NCBI GenBank assembly: GCA_028285085.1
Contig: JANQQI010000030.1
Span: 1-64,000, forward strand
DNA: 64,000 bases
From: Saprospiraceae bacterium
GTDB taxonomy: Bacteria; Bacteroidota; Bacteroidia; Chitinophagales; Saprospiraceae
Reading direction: 5' to 3'
In this document: piece by piece, positions 46,666 through 55,753 of the stretch
How the letters are laid out: each line of letters begins with the position of its first letter
How positions within the stretch are numbered: the first letter of the stretch is position 1
The notes under the pieces: generated by a model
The model's input: the letters and a program-made list of their open reading frames with translations, nothing else
What the model was told of the DNA's origin: nothing
The model's database searches: none
Translations under genes and position numbers: made by a program

Positions 46666-46861
46666 TGATTTATGGAATTTGACATTCTCCGGAATCTATA
46701 GATAATGACGCACTTATTCTATCTCTTGGCCAAGAAATTACAGCGTTGTATTTTTACCATAAACAGTCACTGGTAAAGACTAGTGAGCTATGTGTCCTTG
46801 TAATTGCGACCCGTTAGGTCGGCGGCGGCGGAACAGCGGGTGGGTCCCACCCTCAAAGCCC
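46666..46861 (+). repeat. Dispersed about 195-bp repeat, copy 3
   Basis: Direct-orientation copy, less similar than copies 1 and 2. It keeps TTTATGGAAT, TCCGGAATCTATAGAT, TCTTGGCCAAGAA, GTAAAGACTAGTGAGCTA and GGGTGGGTCCCACCC. The hairpin arms CGACC/GGTCG (46807-46821) are kept, while the loop is CGTTA instead of GAGCT. It lies between gmhA and the HAD gene. The flanks 46502-46665 and 46862-46984 show no gene. Confidence 0.8.
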
Positions 46862-46984
46862 ATTTCTATATACGCTCCACAAATTATAGCTTCACTCTCT
46901 ACTACTTGATCTCCTTCTTAAAGTTCCATCAAGATCGATCAGCTTCACAAAATTCTCATCCAAAGCATGTACTATTAGCTCAAA

Positions 46985-47584
46985 TTAATTCTTTGCAGAT
47001 TCATTCTTGCCAAAGATGGCCTGTTCTACTAATTCACAGATCAAGTGCCCCACGGTAATATGGCATTCCTGTATTCTCGCGGTATCCGTACTTGGAATAT
47101 TGATCAGGTAGTCACTGATTTGCGCCAGCTTACCACCAGATTTCCCAGTCATTCCCACCACGAGCATAAAGCGTTTTTTAGCTTCTTCGGCGGCGCGTAA
47201 AATATTAGGTGAATTCCCGGAGGTGGACAAAGCAAAGAGGACATCACCTTGTTGTCCTTTGGCTTGTACCATCCGAGCGTAGACCTCGTCGTAGCTGTAG
47301 TCATTCGCGATTGCAGTCAGTGCGGAGCTATTGACGTGCAGTGCTTCGGCATCTAGTGCTTCGCGATCGAGGTAGAAGCGGCCCGACAACTCCGCCGCAA
47401 TGTGCTGCGCGTCGGAGGCACTACCGCCGTTGCCACAAAACAACAGCTTTTTATGCCCCTTAAAAGCAATCGTACAAATGGAGGCCACTTGATCGATGGT
47501 TGCCAGCAAGGCTTCATCTTGCAGTATCTGTTGTTTCACCATTACACTTTCAACCAATAATTCTTTGATCCGGGGATGTATCAT
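46985..47584 (-). CDS. gmhA: Sedoheptulose-7-phosphate isomerase (GmhA-type SIS protein)
   Basis: The 199-residue SIS-fold isomerase has LFCGNGGSASDAQHIAAELSGRF (given here by its core CGNGGSASDAQHIAAEL), ALSTSGNSPNILRA and the C-terminal QECHITVGHLICELVE, which carry the active-site Glu/His of GmhA. It converts sedoheptulose 7-phosphate to D-glycero-D-manno-heptose 7-phosphate, the first step of heptose precursor formation for LPS or glycoprotein sugars. It is cytosolic. The neighbouring GmhB-like HAD gene supplies a later step, and glycosyltransferases lie upstream on the same strand. Confidence 0.93.
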   Translation of the reverse strand: MIHPRIKELLVESVMVKQQILQDEALLATIDQVASICTIAFKGHKKLLFCGNGGSASDAQHIAAELSGRFYLDREALDAEALHVNSSALTAIANDYSYDEVYARMVQAKGQQGDVLFALSTSGNSPNILRAAEEAKKRFMLVVGMTGKSGGKLAQISDYLINIPSTDTARIQECHITVGHLICELVEQAIFGKNESAKN

Positions 47585-47721
47585 TATTCTGTTTTTCTTT
47601 CTTTAAATAATTATGGTATGCTTCGTTTGTTTCCTACCAGTGCAACTGGTCGTTAGATATTTTTTATATCCCTCAATACAATTTAATTTTAAAACACATT
47701 ATCTCTTCTCTTTTCATAAAA

Positions 47722-48279
47722 TTATAGAGATAACCAATCAACTAAAATCATTCGTGACCATCTTAAATATCCAAAAATCAAGATACTCAAAGCCATCCCC
47801 CCTATAGCAAGACCGTACCATCTTCGGCGCCAATAAGCTAAAGCGACCAGTGTTAAGCCACCGCTAATATAGGCAAGGCTCAAAGTAAATAGACGAAGCA
47901 GCTGAATGACAAAGGGTCTATCATTACCATCCAAAAAAAGAAAAAAAATGGATAACATCAAAAATGAAACAATGGTATAAGAAAACCCCCATAGAAAAAT
48001 ACGCCAGCTTGCTAGTTGATGTAATTGTCTGGATCGTATGAAGAAATAGGCCGCTAAGATCCAAACCAATTGGAGAGCGATCACGCTATAAGTCAGCTCG
48101 AATTTCCCATAAACAAAAGGTTTTTCCATCCCGGTAAAGGTAAACAGCCCATTAATAAGGATGACCATAATAGTTATCAGTAGCACCGAACGCCAAAAGA
48201 TCCAAATACTAACCGGGCCAACTTCAATGGGTTTGGCGGGGTCTTCTGCATCGAGAATATCGTGATCCCAGTTGGTCAT
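47722..48279 (-). CDS. Multi-pass membrane protein, unknown
   Basis: The 185-residue protein has about five hydrophobic segments after a polar N-terminus (MTNWDHDILDAEDPAKPIEV). It has no recognised family. It starts 1 bp after the GT4 stop, so it is translated with the glycosyltransferase operon and may take part in polysaccharide export or anchoring. Confidence 0.7.
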   Translation of the reverse strand: MTNWDHDILDAEDPAKPIEVGPVSIWIFWRSVLLITIMVILINGLFTFTGMEKPFVYGKFELTYSVIALQLVWILAAYFFIRSRQLHQLASWRIFLWGFSYTIVSFLMLSIFFLFLDGNDRPFVIQLLRLFTLSLAYISGGLTLVALAYWRRRWYGLAIGGMALSILIFGYLRWSRMILVDWLSL

Positions 48280-48280
48280 T

Positions 48281-49423
48281 TTATTTGGATTGGATTTGTG
48301 CCATGAGCTTTTCCAGGCCTTTCACCATGTTACTCCAAGAATAACGTTGCTTTTCTTGTTTGACACGTGCCACGAAGGCCGCTTCGCGGTTTTCAGTAAA
48401 GAAATCAATAATCGCATCGGCGATGGGCGCTGGATCAACGGGCACCACATAGCCGGCTTCACCGTGGGCGATGATCTCCGGCAGACCACCAACAGCCGTC
48501 GCTACCATTGGCTTTTCGAAAAAATAGGCTAGTTGAGAAATGCCGCTTTGGGTAGCCGTTTTATAAGGTTGTACCACCAAGTCGGAAGCACAAAAATAGA
48601 AGCGGACCGCCTCGTTGGAGATGAAGCGCGTATGCAAGACCAATTGCTCTCGAATCCCGAGACGATCAATTTGGCGTTTGTAATTGTCCTCTCCACCGTA
48701 GTACTCACCGGCCACAATCAGGCGCAAAGGCAAAGCTCGGATCCGGGGATCCGCCATGGCCTCCAGCAATAAATCCAATCCCTTGTAATCGCGGATGAAT
48801 CCAAAAAACAATAAATAACGATAGGCCGGATCAAGACCTAATTCCGTCAGAGCAGCTTCGCGCGATACTAATTCACCGTAATTATCGTAAATGGGGTGCG
48901 GTACTACACTAATCGGCCGCTGCTGATCAAACAGCCGAATTTGTTCCCCGACGGCCTTCGACATGACGATAAACGCATCGACCGAGCCAATAAAATAGCG
49001 CGATAAACTCCGATCGCCGGGCCGTCGTTCGTGAGGAATCATATTATCCACAATGGCGATGCGCTTCGTTTGGTTATTCCTACCAATCAAGCGCAAAATC
49101 GTTCCAAGTGATGGTCCCATGAAAGGAATCCAAAATCGGGTGACGACCAAATCCGGCCGCTGGCGGCTAATAGCTCGTCCTACCCGCCACCAATTCAGTG
49201 GATTAATCGAGTTGACTTCTACTTTAATGTTTAAGTTTTCCGGGGGAGGATCTTCGGAATATTGAGTTTTACCCGGAAACAGGATAGCAGGATATTGGAG
49301 TTTAAAAGTATAGATTGTCACCGTGTAGCCATGATCCTGCAATTCATAAGCGAGGCGCTCCGTGGAGGAGGCAATGCCGCCGCGCAGGGGATAAGCAGGT
49401 GCAATAATGACACACTTTTTCAC
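48281..49423 (-). CDS. GT4 family glycosyltransferase
   Basis: The 380-residue GT-B enzyme starts with IIAPAYPLRGGIASSTERLA, carries SVVPHPIYDNYG, LLFFGFIRDYKGLDLLLEAM (nucleotide-sugar domain), and the EX7E-like region around AVGGLPEIIAHGEAGYVVPV. It adds a sugar from an NDP donor to a lipid or glycan acceptor on the cytosolic side. The start is a GTG 4 bp after the GT2 stop, indicating coupled translation. Confidence 0.9.
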   Translation of the reverse strand: MKKCVIIAPAYPLRGGIASSTERLAYELQDHGYTVTIYTFKLQYPAILFPGKTQYSEDPPPENLNIKVEVNSINPLNWWRVGRAISRQRPDLVVTRFWIPFMGPSLGTILRLIGRNNQTKRIAIVDNMIPHERRPGDRSLSRYFIGSVDAFIVMSKAVGEQIRLFDQQRPISVVPHPIYDNYGELVSREAALTELGLDPAYRYLLFFGFIRDYKGLDLLLEAMADPRIRALPLRLIVAGEYYGGEDNYKRQIDRLGIREQLVLHTRFISNEAVRFYFCASDLVVQPYKTATQSGISQLAYFFEKPMVATAVGGLPEIIAHGEAGYVVPVDPAPIADAIIDFFTENREAAFVARVKQEKQRYSWSNMVKGLEKLMAQIQSK

Positions 49424-49427
49424 AAGC

Positions 49428-50387
49428 TTAGTCTTTGTCGTCTGTGGTAGTCTCGATCAGATAAGTATTCCGATTGGGTGCATTGCGGGCGATTAACTCG
49501 GCCAGGAATCCAGCCAAGAAGAGCATCGTCCCTAGAACGATGCTGGTTAGTGCAATATAAAAGTAGGGGTTATCCGTCACGAGGATGGTTTTCATCCCTT
49601 GCCCCAAACGATAGAGCTTGCTCAATCCAATGTACAAAGCAGAGAATACACCCACCAAGAACATGACCAGCCCAATCGTTCCGAAAAGGTGCATCGGACG
49701 TTTTCCAAAACGCCCCACGAAGGTCACAGAAAGTAAATCCAGTGGGCCATTAATAAAACGCATTAGCCCAAACTTGGTCACGCCGTACTTACGGGCCTGG
49801 TGCTGCACGACTTTTTCGCCAATTTTTTTGAAGCCCGCCCACTTCGCTAATGGTGGAATGTAGCGATGCATTTCACCATAAACCTCAATGCTCTTGACTA
49901 CTTGCTTACGATAAGCTTTTAAACCACAATTGAAATCGTGTAATTTAATGCCGGTAATCCAGCGTGTAGTTGCGTTATAAAATTTAGTAGGAATCGTCTT
50001 CGATAGCGGATCGTAACGCTTTTTCTTCCAGCCAGATACCAAATCGTAGCCATCCTCTTTGATCATGCGATATAATTCCGGGATTTCATCCGGGCTATCT
50101 TGTAAATCAGCATCCATCGTAATCACCACATCACCACGAGCGGCCTCAAAGGCCGTATGCAAGCCGGCAGATTTACCGTAGTTGCGACGGAATTTAATTC
50201 CACGAACACAGGGGTTCTTAGCCGCCAGTTCTTCGACAATACGCCATGAACTATCCGTACTGCCATCATCGACCATGACAATCTCGTAGCTAAAATTGTT
50301 GGCTTCCATTACCCGGCGAATCCAGGCTTCCAGTTCAGGTAGCGATTCTTCTTCGTTGTAGAGAGGGACAACAATTGAAATATCCAT
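49428..50387 (-). CDS. GT2 family glycosyltransferase, DPM1/GtrB type
   Basis: The 319-residue protein has an N-terminal GT-A domain (ISIVVPLYNEEESLPELE, MVDDGSTDSS, TMDADLQDSPDEI) and two C-terminal membrane helices (HLFGTIGLVMFLVGVFSALY, YIALTSIVLGTMLFLAGFLA). This is the layout of enzymes that transfer a sugar to undecaprenyl phosphate, making a lipid-linked donor for GT-C enzymes. It is followed by the GT4 gene at 4 bp. Confidence 0.9.
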   Translation of the reverse strand: MDISIVVPLYNEEESLPELEAWIRRVMEANNFSYEIVMVDDGSTDSSWRIVEELAAKNPCVRGIKFRRNYGKSAGLHTAFEAARGDVVITMDADLQDSPDEIPELYRMIKEDGYDLVSGWKKKRYDPLSKTIPTKFYNATTRWITGIKLHDFNCGLKAYRKQVVKSIEVYGEMHRYIPPLAKWAGFKKIGEKVVQHQARKYGVTKFGLMRFINGPLDLLSVTFVGRFGKRPMHLFGTIGLVMFLVGVFSALYIGLSKLYRLGQGMKTILVTDNPYFYIALTSIVLGTMLFLAGFLAELIARNAPNRNTYLIETTTDDKD

Positions 50388-50416
50388 ACGATTGCGTAAA
50401 GTTCTTTCTGATCGAT

Positions 50417-50902
50417 CTAATATTGTCGCCGCAAGATTGCCGCGAGGAGCAAAGCTAGTATAAAGCTACCAATAATACTACGTGCAAGACTTAATAATAT
50501 CGTAGATAAACCAACTTTGAAATCTTCGAGCGACTTCATCATGGTCTCTAGTTGTTCTCCCGAAGTCCAACTCTGATAAAAATCCATCGTTTGTTGTTTT
50601 AGAATACTCACTAATTCGGCATCGCTCTGCATAATAAGGTAGTAAAATACATAGAAAGCGACATTCGCAATGACGCCTGTAAGAAAAGCGGCCCGAAGTG
50701 CCTGGCGAAATTCTATTTTTTGTCCTGCTTGCCGGCGAGTAGCATGAATCGCCATCACCATAGCCACTACGATAAACAGTACCGAACTCCAAGATACCCA
50801 AGGTTCGAGCATCACAGCCTTATCCCAATAATAAAACCCAAGGAAATAAAGGATAGTCGCTAGTCCCGCAAATAGGCCATATTTGACCGCAATATTTTTC
50901 AT
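50417..50902 (-). CDS. DUF4199 membrane protein
   Basis: The 161-residue protein has four membrane helices with the DUF4199 style: an N-terminal YGLFAGLATILYFLGFYYW, then IHATRRQAGQKIEFRQALRAAF, then an amphipathic stretch between helices 3 and 4. No function is known. It lies 29 bp upstream of the GT2 gene and forms a pair with the 51234 gene. Confidence 0.85.
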   Translation of the reverse strand: MKNIAVKYGLFAGLATILYFLGFYYWDKAVMLEPWVSWSSVLFIVVAMVMAIHATRRQAGQKIEFRQALRAAFLTGVIANVAFYVFYYLIMQSDAELVSILKQQTMDFYQSWTSGEQLETMMKSLEDFKVGLSTILLSLARSIIGSFILALLLAAILRRQY

Positions 50903-51233
50903 AAATCTTTTTCTGTGTATACAAGAAGTGAATTAAACCTTATTCTAATTGCCTTAAAGCAAAATCATTGATTTTATCCGCAAGCGGTTCTCTCACTTGA
51001 ATGTCCACCGGACATTCATCCTCTGGAATCGTTCGTTCATACTTCAGCTATTTTTCGCTCCGCACTTTCCAAGTATGAGGTGTACCGACTGGATACAACG
51101 AACTAAATGAGCTTCGCCCTGAAAAACAAGTATTCACTTTAAATCTAACTCCAAAAGTTCAATTCATTTCTATCACAAAAAGAAAGGAAAACAATAAACT
51201 GCTTTCCTTTCCTTGTCCAAAGTTAGATATTAT
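50903..51233. other. Hairpin-rich spacer between the two DUF4199 genes
   Basis: 330 bp without an open frame. It contains the perfect hairpin TGAATGTCC/GGACATTCA (50998-51006 and 51010-51018) and CATACTT/AAGTATG (51039-51045 and 51071-51077). It may hold a promoter or a short repetitive element. Confidence 0.5.
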
Positions 51234-51794
51234 TTACGCCTGTAGAGGCGCTTCTTTTTTCATTATTGCACCAATAATTACGGCAATCACGGCACCCACC
51301 AAGGCTCCAACGCCCAGGCCAAGTAATTGACGCATAGGTGTAAAACTGACTTCTACTTGCTTGAGCGCTTCTTCAATTTGCTCTTCTGCCATACCGAAGC
51401 TTTCATACATCCCTCGGGATTGTTCTAGCAAAGTATCCATATATCCCGGATCGATAAAATTGATGTATAAATAAGCAAATAAGGTATTTATTAAGGCTAT
51501 CAAGATAGAGGTAACAAAAGCCACCATAAATGCTCGTCCCAGTGTAATAGCCCCTCCCAATTCATTATCCCGATGGTGTCGAACCGCCATCACCATAATG
51601 ACTATATATACGGCAAAAGTGGCCACAGAGAATAAGATCGGTAGGATAAAACCACCTCCTAGACCGAACATAAAATTGAGTGCTGAAACAATAATCAAAA
51701 TCGCCCCGCCAATTAGCCCATAACGCATTGCTGTAGACTGAAACGATACTTCAGAAGGGTCAGGTAAGTTTGTTGCATCATCTAAAATTGACAT
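51234..51794 (-). CDS. DUF4199 membrane protein
   Basis: The 186-residue paralogue of the 50417 gene has four membrane helices (YGLIGGAILIIVSALNFMFG, VYIVIMVMAVRHHRDNELGG, TLGRAFMVAFVTSILIALIN, a C-terminal GLGVGALVGAVIAVIIGAI) and a long acidic N-terminus. No function is known. It follows pyrC-like (96 bp) in the same direction; the order dihydroorotase - DUF4199 - GT2 is, from memory, common in Bacteroidota. Confidence 0.85.
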   Translation of the reverse strand: MSILDDATNLPDPSEVSFQSTAMRYGLIGGAILIIVSALNFMFGLGGGFILPILFSVATFAVYIVIMVMAVRHHRDNELGGAITLGRAFMVAFVTSILIALINTLFAYLYINFIDPGYMDTLLEQSRGMYESFGMAEEQIEEALKQVEVSFTPMRQLLGLGVGALVGAVIAVIIGAIMKKEAPLQA

Positions 51795-51890
51795 AATGTT
51801 TTGATTTTTAGTTGGTTAATAATGTCGATTTTTATGCTTACGAATATGCACCTATTTAACCAAAATCAGAAATATTTTAGACATAGAGTA

Positions 51891-53162
51891 TTATACTGCC
51901 GTCGAATGATGCTGCCCATTATTAATAATTCCGAGCACTTTACCACGTAATTTAGCACCGACAATTGGACTATTAGCGCTCTTGGATTGAATCATATCCG
52001 AAGTGTAAATCCACTCTTCTTCGGGATTGAAGATTGTAAAATTCGCCGGAGCACCTTCTTCCCAACTCGGTAGAGATAATCCCAAAACCTGGCGAGGATG
52101 GTACGCCAAAATGTGGATTAATTCGTCTAGCTCAAATTCGCCTTCAGCCACCAAGTGTGTCATGCAAAGCGCAAAAGTCGTCTCCAGACCAATGGCCCCA
52201 AACTCAGCGTAGGGAAATTCAAGGTTTTTACCTTCGATATCGTGCGGCACGTGATTAGAACTAATCAATTCGATGAGCCCGCTTTTGAGCGCGCGGCGCA
52301 GCGCCCGGCGATCGGTTCGCGCGCGCAGGGGTGGTAAAACCTTGAAATGACTGTCAAAAGTGCTAACGGCCTGCTCGTCATAAACCAGATTGAGCACCGG
52401 CACAGAAGCGGTAACCGCCAACTTATTCGCCTTGGCTTCTTTCAACAAACTGACGCTGCGTGCACTGGAAATATTACTGAGATGTAAGCGCGATGCGGTA
52501 TAATCCAGCAGATAAATATCGCGCTGTACCATCAATTCTTCGGCCATCGAAGGAATGCCTTTCATGCCCAAGGAGACACTGACTTCCCCTTCGTGGATTT
52601 GTCCGTGATCGTCGATGGAAGCGTCGTGTGGATGATTGATCACCAAGCCATCAAAGGCCTTTACATATTGTAGCGCACGCATCATCAAACCGCTACTTTG
52701 AATCGTCTGCAAACCGTCCGAAAAGGCTACCGCCCCTTCGGTATGCATATCAAACAGTTCCGCCAAATCTTTACCGGCACAGTCACGTGATATGGCACCA
52801 ATCGGATGAAAGTCTACTACATCATCGGCCGTATTCTTGCGAATATAATTGACCTCAGACTTAGAATGTATCGCCGGCAAGGTATTCGGGAGACAAGCAA
52901 TAGCGGTATAACCACCCGCCGCTGCCGCTCGCATGGCAGAAGCTAAATCCTCTCGATGTTCAAAGCCGGGATCGCCCACTTGAGTACCAACATCCATCCA
53001 TCCTGGAGATAAAGAAGCCCCTCTCAGGTCGATGACTCGTGCTTTACCTGCATCGATTTTGGATTTGATGGCGGCAATTTTACCCTTCTTGATGAGAATA
53101 TCTCGTTTTTTGCCGTTGAGTGGTGAGTTAGGATCGACGATCCGTGCATTTTTAATCAGCAT
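51891..53162 (-). CDS. Dihydroorotase-like protein, metal-binding motifs degenerate
   Basis: The 423-residue amidohydrolase-fold protein aligns with class I dihydroorotases (IKNARIVDPNSPL, DLRGASLSPGW, PGFEHREDLASA, ACLPNTLPA). The canonical DxHxHxR motif reads DVGTQVG at 57-63: both metal-binding His (59, 61) and the Arg (63) are lost. The late DHAPH motif reads SNHVPHD. This pattern matches non-catalytic pDHO/PyrC' homologues that bind aspartate carbamoyltransferase. The role in pyrimidine synthesis is therefore structural or unknown, and a separate active dihydroorotase would be needed. It is upstream of the DUF4199 pair. Confidence 0.85.
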   Translation of the reverse strand: MLIKNARIVDPNSPLNGKKRDILIKKGKIAAIKSKIDAGKARVIDLRGASLSPGWMDVGTQVGDPGFEHREDLASAMRAAAAGGYTAIACLPNTLPAIHSKSEVNYIRKNTADDVVDFHPIGAISRDCAGKDLAELFDMHTEGAVAFSDGLQTIQSSGLMMRALQYVKAFDGLVINHPHDASIDDHGQIHEGEVSVSLGMKGIPSMAEELMVQRDIYLLDYTASRLHLSNISSARSVSLLKEAKANKLAVTASVPVLNLVYDEQAVSTFDSHFKVLPPLRARTDRRALRRALKSGLIELISSNHVPHDIEGKNLEFPYAEFGAIGLETTFALCMTHLVAEGEFELDELIHILAYHPRQVLGLSLPSWEEGAPANFTIFNPEEEWIYTSDMIQSKSANSPIVGAKLRGKVLGIINNGQHHSTAV

Positions 53163-53251
53163 GTTCCAAGTAACGATTTTCTGGCGGCAAATTTACCGTT
53201 AAATCTATCATTGCCGAAATTCCGTCGGAGAAAATTATGCCACGCCGCGGA

Positions 53252-53977
53252 TCAGAGTTTAGTTCGCTTGAAGATAAACTCCGGGATATTGCGAATCACG
53301 AGCATAATAAGGCGCCATATGGGTAGGACGTAAATTTTGTTGCGGCGCTTTTTCCAAGCACGATAAATGCGCTGCGCCGCTTGCTTAGGGCTAGCCGTGA
53401 GCCGCTGGGGCAGCTCTAAATCGGCCGTCATACGAGTAGCCATAAAACCGGGTAAAACCGTCATCACGTGGATATCCGAGGCAAAGAGCCGGTGTCGTAA
53501 ACCATCAAGGAAAGCGGTGAATCCCGCCTTGGCACTACCGTAAAAATAATTGCTCTGCCGCCCCCGCTCCCCCGCTACGGAAGAAATACCGATGATGCCC
53601 CCTTGCTGTTGCTTCGTCATAGCCCTGGCAAAGTAGCTGATCAATGCCGCCGGGCCATTGTAATTGGTGGCCATGATGCGCTGAGCTTCGGTCTTGTCCG
53701 TTTCGGCCAGGCGCTGATCACCAAGGTAGCCCGCGGTCAAAATAAGCAAATCCGTAGAGGCCGCGAGCGGCTCAAGAATGGCGTAATCTATTTGCAGAAC
53801 ATCCAAAGCCAGTACCTGGATATTATCCAAACCGAAGCGCAGACGCAAGTCTGCAACCAGGGGATTTAACCGCTCGGGCTGGCGTGCCGTTAAAGTCAAC
53901 TGGCTCAATTCCGGGGCAAAGGCATAGACTAAAGCTTGTCCAAGATCAGAAGTAGCGCCAATAAGGGTAAGATGCAT
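53252..53977 (-). CDS. SDR family, DprE2-like 2-ulose reductase
   Basis: The 241-residue short-chain reductase has LIGATSDLGQALVYAF at the cofactor site, LILTAGYLGD, SSVAGERGRQSNYFYGSAKAG (Ser, Tyr, Lys; cited by its parts) and a basic C-terminus (RRNKIYVLPIW). The style matches DprE2, which reduces the keto intermediate made by DprE1 to give polyprenyl-phosphoryl-beta-D-arabinose. The presence of DprE1- and UbiA-type genes nearby supports this over a generic SDR. It is in the same strand and 89 bp upstream of the dihydroorotase-like gene. Confidence 0.8.
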   Translation of the reverse strand: MHLTLIGATSDLGQALVYAFAPELSQLTLTARQPERLNPLVADLRLRFGLDNIQVLALDVLQIDYAILEPLAASTDLLILTAGYLGDQRLAETDKTEAQRIMATNYNGPAALISYFARAMTKQQQGGIIGISSVAGERGRQSNYFYGSAKAGFTAFLDGLRHRLFASDIHVMTVLPGFMATRMTADLELPQRLTASPKQAAQRIYRAWKKRRNKIYVLPIWRLIMLVIRNIPEFIFKRTKL

Positions 53978-54135
53978 GAAGGAACTTTATAGCGGTTAAT
54001 TGCAATGCGATTTTTTGTTTATCCGGATAATTAAGAAATTTCTAATTGATCTACAATCTCATTTTTATAATACAGAATACTTAGTACCTCTAATGTCTAT
54101 CTAGTCTTTCTTCATCTCCACCTTTCTCACAGCAA

Positions 54136-55725
54136 TCATTTATACACATAGAAATACCGGGTTTCATCAATACGCTCCAGATTGTCGAGAATATACTTAC
54201 TCACTTCGTACTTTCCATTATTTTTAATCGTCGGAATAGCTTCTCTTTCAATGAAAAAATGAATATCTCGGGCGTTAATACGCTCGTATAGTTTTTCGTT
54301 TTGACCATTCGTTTCACTATTAAATACCCAATCAATAGCCAAGGGCGAAGTCGTTTCAGTCAGATAATTAGATAATGGAAATGAAGGCATCGTTTTAAAG
54401 CGATCACCATATTTCTGTCGCAATTGCTTTAATTCCCGATATTTTTCAAACGTCTGTGGATCGGAATAAATGTGTTTTAATTTTGGAAAAACAATCGATA
54501 ACTCCATATTCAAATCTGCACGCTGACCGTCACGATAAACATATTCATAGGCAAAACGGAAAGTGCTGACCAGGACAATGACCAAGATGCCATGCCACAG
54601 TCCCCCCGGAACGTGTAACCAAGGCGCTGCACGTTCTTTGACCATCCAATAACATCCAAACACTAAAGGTGCCGAAAAGAGGATTGGAAAATTGTACCCC
54701 CAACTAATGGCTGCCATCCAACTGATGCCCAACAAGCTAAAGAATTGTAAATAAGGATGCAGTGCTGAGCTCCTAAACACTTTCGAGCCCTGCTGCCGTA
54801 GTAGCTGAAATAACGAAAAGCTGCCGTAGGCCAACGCGATGAGAAAAAGTAAACGGCTTTGCCCAACCGGCGCGGTGAAGGTCTCATTTTGATAAATACT
54901 ATAGCAATAGCTTCCGCAAAGCGCCAGCACGAAGCCAGCCATAGCCGCATTAAGCCAACGACGACGACGCAGCCACCAAAAAGGTAAGACCAACAAAATC
55001 AGTCCCCACAGCCGAACATCCAGCCTAAAATAATCATAGAGGCCGCGTTCTAGGGCCTGACCACTAGAGGTGGACGCGGTAATTTGTTGTACTAGGTCTG
55101 GCCAGACTCCAGCATATTGGGCTACCCCCCAGGCCAAGCCAAAACATCCCAGCCAGGTCACCAACGCGATAAGCAGTGCTCGCCAACCACGATAGAGACC
55201 TACGATTAATAAAAACAACGGCAACAAAGGATAGAAGGACTGCTTGCAAGCCATCGCCAGAAAAACACAGATGCTCGCGACGATTAATCCTCGCCGCCAG
55301 TTGAATAGGCACCAAAATGCTAATACCGAAAAGAAAATCCCATCAATAGTGTGCCAAGCCGCAGCGGGATAATTGTGAACCGAGAGGATAAAACCTAGTC
55401 CTGCCACCAGCCAGCGGCCACTACTCCGCAGCAAAATTGCCGCTGCCAACCAACTGTATAAGCCTATTTTCAAATAAAAACCGACACGTTCAGCAATGAT
55501 TTCCAAATGATCCGGGAGGAGCCAAAGCTCAAGGCTCCGCCAGTAAATGCTCAAAGGTGGTCTGACGTAAATGAAATCCACATAGGGTAATTCCCCCTGC
55601 AAAATCCGCCAGCCATAAGCAGTGATAAATCCCCCATCCGTATCATTAATACCGTAAGGCGCATAGAAAATAATGTAGCCTAAAAGCAGCACCCAAAAGC
55701 CTAGTTGGTAAAGCCGTTCTCGCAT
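54136..55725 (-). CDS. GT-C-type membrane glycosyltransferase
   Basis: The 529-residue protein has ten or more membrane helices. The first loop carries NDTDGGFITAYGWRILQGEL and then YVDFIYVRPPLS, the acidic motif and loop style of ArnT/PMT-type GT-C enzymes that take sugars from polyprenyl phosphate. The C-terminal 110 residues are soluble. As it lies between the DprE1- and DprE2-like genes, arabinose transfer from a polyprenyl-phosphoryl-arabinose donor is an attractive inference. A terminator upstream (55754-55790) suggests it has its own promoter. Confidence 0.75.
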   Translation of the reverse strand: MRERLYQLGFWVLLLGYIIFYAPYGINDTDGGFITAYGWRILQGELPYVDFIYVRPPLSIYWRSLELWLLPDHLEIIAERVGFYLKIGLYSWLAAAILLRSSGRWLVAGLGFILSVHNYPAAAWHTIDGIFFSVLAFWCLFNWRRGLIVASICVFLAMACKQSFYPLLPLFLLIVGLYRGWRALLIALVTWLGCFGLAWGVAQYAGVWPDLVQQITASTSSGQALERGLYDYFRLDVRLWGLILLVLPFWWLRRRRWLNAAMAGFVLALCGSYCYSIYQNETFTAPVGQSRLLFLIALAYGSFSLFQLLRQQGSKVFRSSALHPYLQFFSLLGISWMAAISWGYNFPILFSAPLVFGCYWMVKERAAPWLHVPGGLWHGILVIVLVSTFRFAYEYVYRDGQRADLNMELSIVFPKLKHIYSDPQTFEKYRELKQLRQKYGDRFKTMPSFPLSNYLTETTSPLAIDWVFNSETNGQNEKLYERINARDIHFFIEREAIPTIKNNGKYEVSKYILDNLERIDETRYFYVYK

Positions 55726-55753
55726 GGCCGCAAGTTACATAGTGTCCACTAAA

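Noticed and set aside
46804-47058. 84-residue frame beginning in repeat copy 3
   Set aside because: It overlaps gmhA antisense and depends on repeat sequence that carries indels between copies.
55020-55090. STSSGQALERG stretch in the GT-C protein, reminiscent of repeat-derived coding insertions seen in other genomes
   Set aside because: Only one occurrence was found in the window and the surrounding membrane protein is uninterrupted, so I could not support an inserted repeat.
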